A stretch of 13,206 nucleotides of DNA, from assembly GCA_964581165.1 (NCBI GenBank), contig CAZOMM010000057.1, forward strand, positions 1-13,206. Direction: 5' to 3'. The notes under the pieces are model-generated. The model had not been told where the DNA came from. It saw nothing but the letters and a program-made list of their open reading frames with translations, and searched no databases. This DNA is from CAZPAN01 sp964581165. Lineage in GTDB: Bacteria; Actinomycetota; Coriobacteriia; Coriobacteriales; CADBOM01. A program made the position numbers and the translations under genes. Below, in pieces: positions 1-6,662 of the stretch. The number at the start of each line of letters is the position of its first letter. Within the stretch, counting starts at the first letter, position 1.

Positions 1-1429
1 CTGGTTTTCCTGTATCAGTAGATGCATCAAATGTGTCTTTTATGATTGAAAGCATCGTGTAGAAACGGTCAGATCCATAGAGGCGATTTTCGGTAACTGT
101 GATGGTGTCATCACTGGACCCCTCGGCACCACAAAGACTGCAAAGGCCATTTCTATAAGTATGTGAGCTTGTTGTCGTATTTCCACACTTTGTGCAAGTT
201 CCTGTGTGAGTTCCATCTCCATTATCTGTGTAGCTATAGGAATGACCAGTAGCTGAAGCTCCTGTTACGGTCTTCGTGTCTTTAAAGCTGTTGCCATTAA
301 AAGTAACAGATGCTGTGTAGGTAGTAGTTGCTGCGCTTGTGCATGTCGCATTAGTTGAGCTTGTTGATACTGAGCAGCTTATAGTTTGAGTATCAGAACA
401 ATCAGCACATTTAAATACGGCCTGACAACTTGAATAATTGCTAGACCAACTAAAGCTTGGTGTGCCGTAGTCGTGTTCATGAACCGTGATGGTTGATGTG
501 AAAGTTTTTCCTAATACGCTAGCAGTTAAAGTACTTTGCCCAGAAGAATTAGCTTTAAGCGTATTTCCCGATAAAGATACAACTGAATTGTTCGAAACAG
601 ACCAGCCAATATTAGCGTTAACGGTAGCTGTTGATGGCCATGTTTCGGTCATTTTAAGCGTTACAGCAATATCAGATAGGTCTAAGCTATCTCCAACTGT
701 TAGTGAATAGCTGCTTGCTAAAGTTGTTGTAATACTAGTGATATCGCTTAAAAGCAGCTCAACATCTACCGAAGTAAGACTGTCATTGGCAGTAGTTCTA
801 GTTGTGTTGTTAACTTTCGAAGAAAACTCCTGTACCCAATAATGCCTTCCGTTGTAGACAACATGCCCAATCCCTACAGCTTTGTAACTGGAATTAAGCA
901 TATTCCTTCGATGCCCTTGGCCGCTGTAATCTTCGTCTTCCTCCGCCCAAGCTTCAAAAGCATCCTCAGCGGTTGCGCATGCTGTACCCGTACCTGCGGC
1001 TAGGTTTTCTCCGCAAGTTCCCCAAGAATAACTACCATCATAAGCGGTATACCAACTATTACCATTTGCACGTGTATGAGAAAAACTAATAGCAATCTCT
1101 GCAGCTCTTAACATTGCAGTTTGTTCTAAAGAATAGTCATATGTGAGCTCGGAAAGACCTGTGTAGTAGACCTTACTCGTGTTTGTTGAATTCCAGGCCC
1201 ATGCGTCATTACCTGTACGAAACTCGTTAATCATGTCAAGCATAGTGCGAGCTTCGGTTTGGCCATAAGTCACGTCTATTGAAACAGATGCTGTATCGGC
1301 TGCAGTGGCCCTAACAGGAACAAGCCCCAAACATAAAACCACTACTAGCGCGATGTTTAAAAGCCTCATCTTGATTGGAATGTTCACATGAGCTGTCGCG
1401 CCAAACTTTTTGTTTAACCGTCTTGTCAT
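1..1429 (-). CDS. Secreted CAP/SCP-domain surface protein with Ig-like region and CWB2-type cell-wall-binding repeat (partial, 3' end outside window)
   Basis: I translated 476 codons on the minus strand without a stop, so the C-terminus lies beyond the left edge. The ATG at 1429 follows a strong GGGAGGG ribosome site (1435-1441) five bases upstream. Residues 1-44 look like a signal peptide: basic start, hydrophobic LNIALVVVLCLGLV, and a likely cut near ATA-A. Residues about 60-205 are a CAP/SCP (PR-1-like) domain with SHTRANG (H118), CGENLA (E141), GHRRNM (H173) and the GIG...W.QEF ending. Residues about 225-316 look like an Ig-like/Big domain. Residues 317-437 are Thr/Ser-rich with paired cysteines (CADC, CTKC, CSLC), as in other Gram-positive surface proteins. 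From about 448, NRLYGSDRFYTM matches the start of a CWB2 (PF04122-type) repeat, so the protein is probably held on the cell wall. The role of bacterial CAP proteins is poorly known; wall remodelling or host contact are possibilities. Confidence 0.88.
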   Translation of the reverse strand, partial: MTRRLNKKFGATAHVNIPIKMRLLNIALVVVLCLGLVPVRATAADTASVSIDVTYGQTEARTMLDMINEFRTGNDAWAWNSTNTSKVYYTGLSELTYDYSLEQTAMLRAAEIAISFSHTRANGNSWYTAYDGSYSWGTCGENLAAGTGTACATAEDAFEAWAEEDEDYSGQGHRRNMLNSSYKAVGIGHVVYNGRHYWVQEFSSKVNNTTRTTANDSLTSVDVELLLSDITSITTTLASSYSLTVGDSLDLSDIAVTLKMTETWPSTATVNANIGWSVSNNSVVSLSGNTLKANSSGQSTLTASVLGKTFTSTITVHEHDYGTPSFSWSSNYSSCQAVFKCADCSDTQTISCSVSTSSTNATCTSAATTTYTASVTFNGNSFKDTKTVTGASATGHSYSYTDNGDGTHTGTCTKCGNTTTSSHTYRNGLCSLCGAEGSSDDTITVTENRLYGSDRFYTMLSIIKDTFDASTDTGKP

Positions 1430-1651
1430 AGATACCCTCCCTAAAGAAGCCGGGTTGATACACAGCCCTGCACCCAATAGCACTGATTGGGATTGCTCTA
1501 GCGTTTGCTTATCCTAGTGCTTGAATGGCAATGCAGAAATGTGTAGATACAAGTTCGAACTACGGAAAAAAATTTTACTCCTCCCGTCAAACCGGGAACA
1601 GAATGAATGGCATAAATTAGAGAATAAAGCAAATTCTAGCTCTGGAAACTT
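1430..1651. other. Intergenic gap upstream of the CAP gene
   Basis: This gap separates two genes on the minus strand. It holds the CAP gene ribosome site, a 6-bp hairpin CCCAAT/ATTGGG (1473-1478 with 1486-1491, 7-nt loop) lying in what would be the CAP leader RNA, and the weak terminator-like hairpin listed separately. I could not pick out a convincing -35/-10 pair, and I do not recognise a known riboswitch. Confidence 0.4.
1566..1597 (-). terminator. Possible weak intrinsic terminator after the 223-aa gene
   Basis: Read on the minus strand, a TCCCG/CGGGA stem with a 6-nt loop (1582-1597) is followed nine bases later by a run of seven T (1566-1572 as A on the plus strand). It lies 55 bases beyond the stop of the gene ending at 1652. 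The stem is only five base pairs and the T-run is not adjacent, so this is a weak call. Confidence 0.3.
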
Positions 1652-2323
1652 TTAGAAAGTACCTCTAGGTATGTGTTTGAGAGTTTTAAGTGCTGCCCAA
1701 GCGCGGCGTTTTGCATCCATATTGCTTAGTGAGGTCTCAAGATTATCTAGTGCTATCACCATACGACCTTGCAAAATAGTTATCGCCTCGCCCGAAGGAA
1801 GCGATGTTTTTCGTTGCATGTTAGGGAAAGCCTCTTCTAGTGCAAAGGCTGCCCGTTTATCGAGAGTGATAATTGCCAAGGGATCTACAGTCTCTATTAC
1901 CAATGCGAGATCATTTGCTGCAAACCCTGTTTTGTTTTTGAACTCTGAAAGCTGAACTCCACACAAAGAATTTGGAGGGTATCCCATCGAAGAAAGAGTT
2001 TTTTCGAGTGCTTGCCCATCGGTTTCATCAAGAAAACCTCTGGAGCTGTTTTTGTTTTTTTTAGCTGACAGCTCCCCTTTAATCGCAAAAACGGAGGCCA
2101 AGGGATTTCCAAGAAGGGTCGGGGTCGAATTTGACAAACCCAAATCTACCGAGCCCAAATCTTTTAAGGCATTTTTAATGTTTGATCTTGCTAACAACTC
2201 AATCTCAGAACCGCTCAAGCTAAATCGATCCAATCTCTGCGCCTCCCAAGGATGCAGATGTAATTTGCATATATATTCAGCTGATAGACTAGCCCTATGA
2301 CAGTAACATAGCTTTGAGTCCAC
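1652..2323 (-). CDS. Hypothetical protein, 223 aa, faint uracil-DNA-glycosylase-like pattern
   Basis: I do not recognise this protein with certainty. It begins at a GTG (2323) just downstream of an in-frame stop and has no clear ribosome site. The order of segments recalls the family 4/5 uracil-DNA glycosylase fold: LASVFAIKGELS where GEAPG would sit, then GFLDETDGQALEKTLSSMGY (compare the PFVGPAGKLLD...GL stretch), then a PLAIITLDKRAAFALEEAF strand-helix, and near the end MVIALDNLETSLSN followed by KRRAWAALKTLK. The catalytic GEAPG motif and the terminal HPS motif are not conserved, and a four-cysteine cluster is not evident (Cys 6, 8, 19 and one mid-protein). If related, it is a diverged and possibly catalytically dead member. 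It has no signal peptide or membrane segment. It is divergent from the hyp operon with 75 bases between the starts. Confidence 0.6.
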   Translation of the reverse strand: MDSKLCYCHRASLSAEYICKLHLHPWEAQRLDRFSLSGSEIELLARSNIKNALKDLGSVDLGLSNSTPTLLGNPLASVFAIKGELSAKKNKNSSRGFLDETDGQALEKTLSSMGYPPNSLCGVQLSEFKNKTGFAANDLALVIETVDPLAIITLDKRAAFALEEAFPNMQRKTSLPSGEAITILQGRMVIALDNLETSLSNMDAKRRAWAALKTLKHIPRGTF

Positions 2324-2341
2324 AGGTCAATTGAAACCTAG

Positions 2342-2375
2342 GGCTAATTTTTAGATCTGGCTAATTTTTAGATCT
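2342..2375. repeat. 17-bp tandem direct repeat, two perfect copies, in a divergent promoter region
   Basis: The unit GGCTAATTTTTAGATCT occurs at 2342-2358 and again at 2359-2375 without a gap. Each copy contains a small dyad, CTAA-ttt-TTAG, and a palindromic AGATCT. The pair lies in the 75-base space between the divergent 223-aa gene and the hyp operon, 23 bases before the first start codon of the operon. This placement suits an operator, but slippage duplication is the simplest explanation. Confidence 0.7.
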
Positions 2376-2398
2376 GCAAAAAAGAAAGGATTGAGCAA

Positions 2399-2644
2399 AT
2401 GTGCAGTAATGGTGTCAACGCGAGTCAGCTCAAGTCTAGCATTCAGCAAATTGACGAATCGGTGGCCTTGGCTAGACGATGGACTCATAGGGCACATCAT
2501 CTAGCGGCAGATGGATCGCTTGCAAAGACTTCTGACAAGCTAATGGAAGCCCAGCACATGCTTGATGAGGTTAGGGCAGCTCTAGAAGAAGCCATGTCTC
2601 TGGTAGAAGATGAGGATAACGACTTTACAGTCGAATCCGTCTAA
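2399..2644 (+). CDS. Small helical hypothetical protein leading the hyp operon
   Basis: This is an 81-aa soluble protein starting at an ATG eight bases after AAAGGA (2385-2390), a good ribosome site. Nearly the whole chain from residue 10 to 70 is predicted by eye to be amphipathic helix (heptad-like Leu, Ala, Met spacing: IQQIDESVALARRW, KLMEAQHMLDEVRAALEEAM), with an acidic tail. It has one Cys (residue 2) and two adjacent His (HH, about 33-34). No known domain is recognised. It sits 28 bases before hypF and is presumably co-transcribed, so an accessory role in hydrogenase maturation is plausible but unproven. It could equally be an unrelated small coiled-coil protein. Confidence 0.7.
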   Translation: MCSNGVNASQLKSSIQQIDESVALARRWTHRAHHLAADGSLAKTSDKLMEAQHMLDEVRAALEEAMSLVEDEDNDFTVESV

Positions 2645-2672
2645 TAAGCATCTAGTTGTCTAATGATTTAAC

Positions 2673-5213
2673 ATGATTCGTTCCGTTGACATACACGTCG
2701 ACGGCATCGTCCAAGGAGTAGGATTTCGTCCCTTTGTCTTTAGGATTGCGAGGCGAAATCTCGTTTCTGGGTGGGTGCTAAACTCCGCTTCGGGTGTAGA
2801 TATTCATGTAGAGGGCGAACCTGCCCTGATATCAAGTTTTATCTCTGATCTAAAAAAAGAGGCACCTTCAGCATCCAAGATTGAATCTATTGCAATAAAC
2901 GATTCAAGCACTCAAGGCTGCTGTGGATTTGAAATTAGGCACTCTAAGCTTGACGTTAGCCAAGATGAGGAATCTACATCGATTCCGCCAGATATGGCTA
3001 CCTGTTCCAAATGCCTAGAAGAGCTTTTTGATCCTTTGGATCCTCGTTATCGATACCCGTTCATCAACTGCACAGAGTGTGGACCGCGCTTTACGATTAT
3101 CGAGGGTCTTCCTTATGATCGCCCCAAAACTTCGATGTCTTCTTTTGAGATGTGTCCCGATTGCGCCCGGGAATATCTAGATCCAGCAGATAGAAGATTT
3201 CACGCTCAGCCCAATGCCTGTTTTGAGTGTGGGCCTTCGCTTACTTTGATTGAGGTCGAAGAGAAGGCAGGTGTTGCGAATACAAATGCCGCAAACACCA
3301 CAAAGAGCAACAACAAAAGCAATTGCAGCAGTAAACGACAGGCCAGCGATGCTGCAATATCTAGAGCTGTCCAGATAATCCTAGACGGGGGAATCGTTGC
3401 CGAAAAAGGCCTAGGTGGTTATCACCTCGCATGCGATGCCACCAACGAGGCGGCGGTAGTTCATCTTAGAACTCGTAAGCGTCGCGAGGGTAAACCACTG
3501 GCTCTCATGGTTAGCAATCTGGATATGGCCAGACAAATCTGTTGTGTAGACAGCATCGAAGCCTCTTTGATGAGCTCCCCAGAATGCCCGATAGTGCTAT
3601 TGCAAAGACTAGACAATCCTCAAATAAAAGTTGCGGATTCAGTTGCACCTGGACTTTCAGAAATTGGCCTAATGCTTCCATGTACACCTCTGCAACATCT
3701 GCTAATGCATGAATTAGCAAGACCTATTGTGATGACCTCGGGCAACATCTCTACAGAACCGATAATTGCGGACAACACAGAGGCTCACAAGTTTTTGTGG
3801 GGCGTGGCCGATGTCTTTTTGGACAACAATCGCCCCATTGTCTCGAGATACGACGACTCCGTAACAAGAGTTGTGGATCAGTCGCTTCAGATGGTCAGGC
3901 GTGCACGAGGGTATGCCCCGGCTCCTCTTGGCTTTCCTAGCTTTAATTTGCAAGGCATCGTGTTGGCAACAGGTCCGGAGCAAAAGAGTACTTTTTGTCT
4001 GTCTAATGGTGCTAGGGCATTTGTCTCGCAGCATATTGGAGATCTAGAAAGTATTGATGCCTGGGAGAGCTGGGAACGAACGCTTGCTTTATACCAGCAG
4101 ATTTTTGGGCTTGTTCCCACTGCTTTAGCCTGCGACATGCATCCAGAATACCTTTCGACAAAGTGGGCAAAACGTCAGACGGAACGCGGTGGAGATTTTG
4201 AGGGGCGATCGCTTATTCAAGTTCAGCACCATCATGCGCACATTGCTGCAGTTATTGGAGAGCATATAGCGGCAGGAGATCTTGATCCTGAGCTTAGTGT
4301 ATTAGGCATTGCCCTTGATGGTACTGGATATGGAACCGATCAGACTATTTGGGGTGGAGAGCTCCTTGTTTGCGATACAAGAGGATTTGAGCGCTTGGGT
4401 TCACTTAAGACGATGAGTCTTGCAGGCGGGCGCGGCGCAATAGAGCATCCTTGCAGAATGGCTTACTCTTTGATTCGTGAGATTGGGATGTTGGATCATC
4501 CTGGAGCTGCACATGTTCTTGAAGCTGTGGGAGAAAGTTCTGTGGAACTGCTCGACAGCATGCTAGCAAGCGGCGCAGGCTGTATAAAAACAAGCTCGTG
4601 TGGGCGTCTCTTGGATGCAATCTCTTCGATCTTGGGGATTTGTGACAATGCGAGTTTTGATGGTCAGGCACCGATGCTTTTGGAGGCTGCCGCACATGCT
4701 TGGGCTGCCGCGCATGCAGAGACTGCCGCACACGCAGGTGCCGTCGAACATGCAGGGGTCTCCGCACAGGCAGGAGCCGTTACACACACAGAAGCCGCCG
4801 CACAAGCTTGGATCAAAAAGCAAGCCAGAAAACAATTTTCTCTCCCAGCTCCCATAGAACAGCCAAAAGACTCCCAAATGCTCATCGATTGGCATGCACT
4901 TATTGCTTCGGTGCTCGACTGCATAGCAAATGGATACACAATTGGAGAGATCGCGTTTGCTGTGCACCTGTCGCTTTGCCAAAGCTTTGCAAAGATGTGC
5001 GAACTAGCTCGCAACAAGACGGGCATCTCCACAGTTGCACTATCTGGTGGGGTAATGGCCAATCGAATTGTTTTTGAAGAACTAAGTCGTCTATTAAACG
5101 AAGCTGGCTTTAAAGTTCTAAGCCATATTGAGCTGCCACCCAATGATGGCTGTATTTCGTACGGGCAAGCCGTGGTGGCATCAGCCAGACTGGCGCACGG
5201 CATTGCAATATAA
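2673..5213 (+). CDS. hypF: Carbamoyltransferase HypF, [NiFe]-hydrogenase maturation
   Basis: HypF uses carbamoyl phosphate and ATP to carbamoylate the C-terminal Cys of HypE, the first step in making the cyanide ligands of [NiFe]-hydrogenases. The domain order is complete: acylphosphatase (residues about 1-95, GIVQGVGFRPFVFRIA), two zinc-finger units (CSKC...CTEC and CPDC...CFEC, about 110-186), a YrdC-like domain (about 225-400, GLGGYHLACDA, TRKRREGKPLALM), and a Kae1-like domain (about 420-840) with VQHHHAHIAAV, ALDGTGYGTD and LSGGVMANR. The 846 residues exceed the usual 750-800. The surplus is an Asn/Ser-rich linker (about 200-223) between the zinc fingers and YrdC, and a repeat insert at 672-713 inside the Kae1-like domain. 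No Shine-Dalgarno is obvious before the ATG, but this start gives the canonical N-terminus. The gene belongs to the hypF-C-D-E run, 31 bases ahead of hypC. Confidence 0.97.
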   Translation: MIRSVDIHVDGIVQGVGFRPFVFRIARRNLVSGWVLNSASGVDIHVEGEPALISSFISDLKKEAPSASKIESIAINDSSTQGCCGFEIRHSKLDVSQDEESTSIPPDMATCSKCLEELFDPLDPRYRYPFINCTECGPRFTIIEGLPYDRPKTSMSSFEMCPDCAREYLDPADRRFHAQPNACFECGPSLTLIEVEEKAGVANTNAANTTKSNNKSNCSSKRQASDAAISRAVQIILDGGIVAEKGLGGYHLACDATNEAAVVHLRTRKRREGKPLALMVSNLDMARQICCVDSIEASLMSSPECPIVLLQRLDNPQIKVADSVAPGLSEIGLMLPCTPLQHLLMHELARPIVMTSGNISTEPIIADNTEAHKFLWGVADVFLDNNRPIVSRYDDSVTRVVDQSLQMVRRARGYAPAPLGFPSFNLQGIVLATGPEQKSTFCLSNGARAFVSQHIGDLESIDAWESWERTLALYQQIFGLVPTALACDMHPEYLSTKWAKRQTERGGDFEGRSLIQVQHHHAHIAAVIGEHIAAGDLDPELSVLGIALDGTGYGTDQTIWGGELLVCDTRGFERLGSLKTMSLAGGRGAIEHPCRMAYSLIREIGMLDHPGAAHVLEAVGESSVELLDSMLASGAGCIKTSSCGRLLDAISSILGICDNASFDGQAPMLLEAAAHAWAAAHAETAAHAGAVEHAGVSAQAGAVTHTEAAAQAWIKKQARKQFSLPAPIEQPKDSQMLIDWHALIASVLDCIANGYTIGEIAFAVHLSLCQSFAKMCELARNKTGISTVALSGGVMANRIVFEELSRLLNEAGFKVLSHIELPPNDGCISYGQAVVASARLAHGIAI
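4686..4829 (+). repeat. 18-bp tandem repeat inside hypF coding for (AAAHAx)n
   Basis: Seven recognisable 18-bp units (4686-4811) encode six-residue repeats AAAHAW, AAAHAE, TAAHAG, AVEHAG, VSAQAG, AVTHTE, AAAQAW, with a decayed eighth (IKKQAR, to 4829). The repeat keeps the reading frame and adds about 42-48 residues to the Kae1-like domain of HypF. Five of the seven units keep the His at position 4. Third-base and whole-codon changes between units show that the array is not freshly made. Confidence 0.9.
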
Positions 5214-5227
5214 TCGAGGCCGATTCC

Positions 5228-5235
5228 AAAGGGGG
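5228..5235 (+). promoter_or_regulatory. Ribosome binding site of hypC
   Basis: AAAGGGGG lies nine bases before the ATG at 5245 and supports this start over upstream in-frame codons that would overlap hypF. A second purine run, GGAGG, abuts the ATG directly and is too close to serve. Confidence 0.6.
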
Positions 5236-5244
5236 TATTGGAGG

Positions 5245-5493
5245 ATGTGCCTTGCGATTCCAGGAAAGATTATCAGCATAGACTCAAGCACAAATATGGC
5301 ATCTTTAGATGTGCTAGGTGTTGAACGTAACTGCTCTGTAGATTTAGTTCCAGATGTCGCTGTTGGTGACTATGTTTTGGTGCATGCAGGTTTTGCAATC
5401 TCGGTTATTGATGAGACCGAAGCCGCAGAGACTCTCGATATCATTCAGCAACTAGCAGAGCTAACAGCACCTGAATCAATGGCAGTAAACTAA
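5245..5493 (+). CDS. hypC: Hydrogenase maturation chaperone HypC
   Basis: This is an 82-aa protein beginning MCLAIPGKI, the HypC/HupF signature in which Cys2 (after removal of Met1) binds the Fe(CN)2CO intermediate and the hydrogenase large subunit. The central part, SLDVLGVERNCSVDLVP, and DYVLVHAGFAISVIDETEA are the conserved OB-fold strands and helix start. The length is normal for the family. HypC works with HypD, which follows 19 bases downstream. The reading frame is open further upstream, but only this ATG places the essential Cys at position 2. Confidence 0.96.
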   Translation: MCLAIPGKIISIDSSTNMASLDVLGVERNCSVDLVPDVAVGDYVLVHAGFAISVIDETEAAETLDIIQQLAELTAPESMAVN

Positions 5494-5512
5494 GAGAGCT
5501 ACAAGCAGGCAT

Positions 5513-6616
5513 ATGAGGCATATGAGCAAAGCCATCAACAAAGAGAGCTTTTCTGATCCAGAACTTGCACAGGCTCTCGCCAAGTCAATAGCAACACACT
5601 CCCCAAAGCATGCCAAACTCATGGAAGTTTGCGGCACTCATACAATGTCGATTGCCAAAAGTGGCCTTCGCGACCTATTGCCAAGCAGTATTGAGTTAAT
5701 TTCTGGTCCAGGCTGTCCCGTGTGCGTTACTCCCACGCATGCGATCGACCAAATTATCGCTTTATCGATGATGCCCAACATTGTGTTGGCAACATTTGGC
5801 GACATGATTCGCGTTCCTGGATCGAACGGATCTCTCCAAGAAGCAAGAGCAAATGGAGCCGATGTGAGGGTTGTATACTCTCCGCTCGATGCCCTAGCAA
5901 TTGCCAATGAAAATCCCGAACGAGAAGTTGTTTTTGCTGGGGTAGGCTTTGAAACTACGGCCCCTTTAGTGGCTGCGACAATCAAAAGGGCTCAAAGCCT
6001 TAAAACTCCCAATTTTTCTGTTGCCTGCACTCATAAAACCATTCCGCATGCGCTTGATGTTCTTGCTGGCGATAACAAAATCGGTGTCGATGCCTTTATT
6101 TTGCCGGGCCATGTTTCTACGATAATCGGAACCAGGCCTTATGACTTTTTGGCCACAAAATATAGGATTCCTGGTCTTGTTGCAGGCTTTGAACCTCTAG
6201 ACATACTTCAGGGAATAGCCATGATATGCCGGCAACTTATAAACGGCGAAGCAAAGATAGAAATTGCTTATGCACGTGGTGCTTCACCGCAGGGAAATCC
6301 CACTGCAGTTGCTTTAATGAACGAAGTTTTTGAAGAGTGCGACTCTGTGTGGCGAGGGCTTGGGACAATACCCATGTCCGGATTGCAGATACGCGAAGAA
6401 TTTTCCAATTTTGATGCACTTAGGCGTTTTAGCCCAGACGTACCTGAAAGCTCTGATCCTCCCGGTTGCAAATGTGCTGATGTTCTTCGTGGGCTTATCA
6501 AGCCATCTAAATGCCCACTTTTTGGAAAAGTTTGCACACCGGCAGACCCGGTTGGACCTTGCATGGTTTCTTCTGAAGGCAGCTGTGCGGCGTACTTTAA
6601 GTATGGGTTGGACTGA
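5513..6616 (+). CDS. hypD: Hydrogenase maturation protein HypD
   Basis: HypD is the [4Fe-4S] scaffold on which, with HypC, iron receives its CN and CO ligands. The 367-aa length is typical. Visible motifs are MEVCGTHT (C40), GPGCPVCVTP (C68, C71), GFETTAP, CTHKTIPHAL, LPGHVSTIIG and GFEPLDIL. The Cys-rich C-terminus PGCKCADVLRG...CPLFGKVC...GPCMV..GSCAAYF provides the cluster ligands. Two starts are possible: the ATG at 5513 (weak AGCAGG upstream) or the ATG at 5522 (GAGG close upstream); the difference is three residues. The stop codon lies inside the first copy of an 11-bp tandem repeat that fills the gap to hypE. Confidence 0.97.
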   Translation: MRHMSKAINKESFSDPELAQALAKSIATHSPKHAKLMEVCGTHTMSIAKSGLRDLLPSSIELISGPGCPVCVTPTHAIDQIIALSMMPNIVLATFGDMIRVPGSNGSLQEARANGADVRVVYSPLDALAIANENPEREVVFAGVGFETTAPLVAATIKRAQSLKTPNFSVACTHKTIPHALDVLAGDNKIGVDAFILPGHVSTIIGTRPYDFLATKYRIPGLVAGFEPLDILQGIAMICRQLINGEAKIEIAYARGASPQGNPTAVALMNEVFEECDSVWRGLGTIPMSGLQIREEFSNFDALRRFSPDVPESSDPPGCKCADVLRGLIKPSKCPLFGKVCTPADPVGPCMVSSEGSCAAYFKYGLD

Positions 6617-6661
6617 GATTGGACCAAGATTGGACTGAGGTTGGACTGAGGTTGGACTGAG
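6607..6661 (+). repeat. 11-bp tandem repeat (x5) spanning the hypD stop and the hypD-hypE gap
   Basis: Five contiguous copies of GTTGGACTGAG (6607-6617, 6618-6628, 6629-6639, 6640-6650, 6651-6661); copy 2 reads attggaccaag and copy 3 begins with A. The hypD stop TGA sits in copy 1, and the hypE ATG follows copy 5 by one base. Four of the five copies contain a TGA (copy 2 lacks it). The only ribosome-site-like bases for hypE are the GGA of copy 5. Confidence 0.92.
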
Positions 6662-6662
6662 C

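Noticed and set aside
486..710. Plus-strand 74-residue open frame.
   Set aside because: It is antisense to the CAP-domain gene, whose minus-strand frame is continuous and shows clear domain motifs.
1430..1560. Riboswitch (cyclic-di-GMP-like) in the leader of the CAP gene.
   Set aside because: Fragments such as GCAAAC and a hairpin are present, but the full conserved core and pairing could not be matched.
1671..2300. Two plus-strand open frames opposite the 223-aa gene.
   Set aside because: They have no recognisable domain or ribosome site. The minus-strand frame is longer and spans both.
4563..5203. Long antisense open frames across the hypF repeat, encoding Cys- or Arg-rich proteins.
   Set aside because: They are by-products of the GC-rich 18-bp repeat, lack ribosome sites and lie opposite well-conserved hypF.
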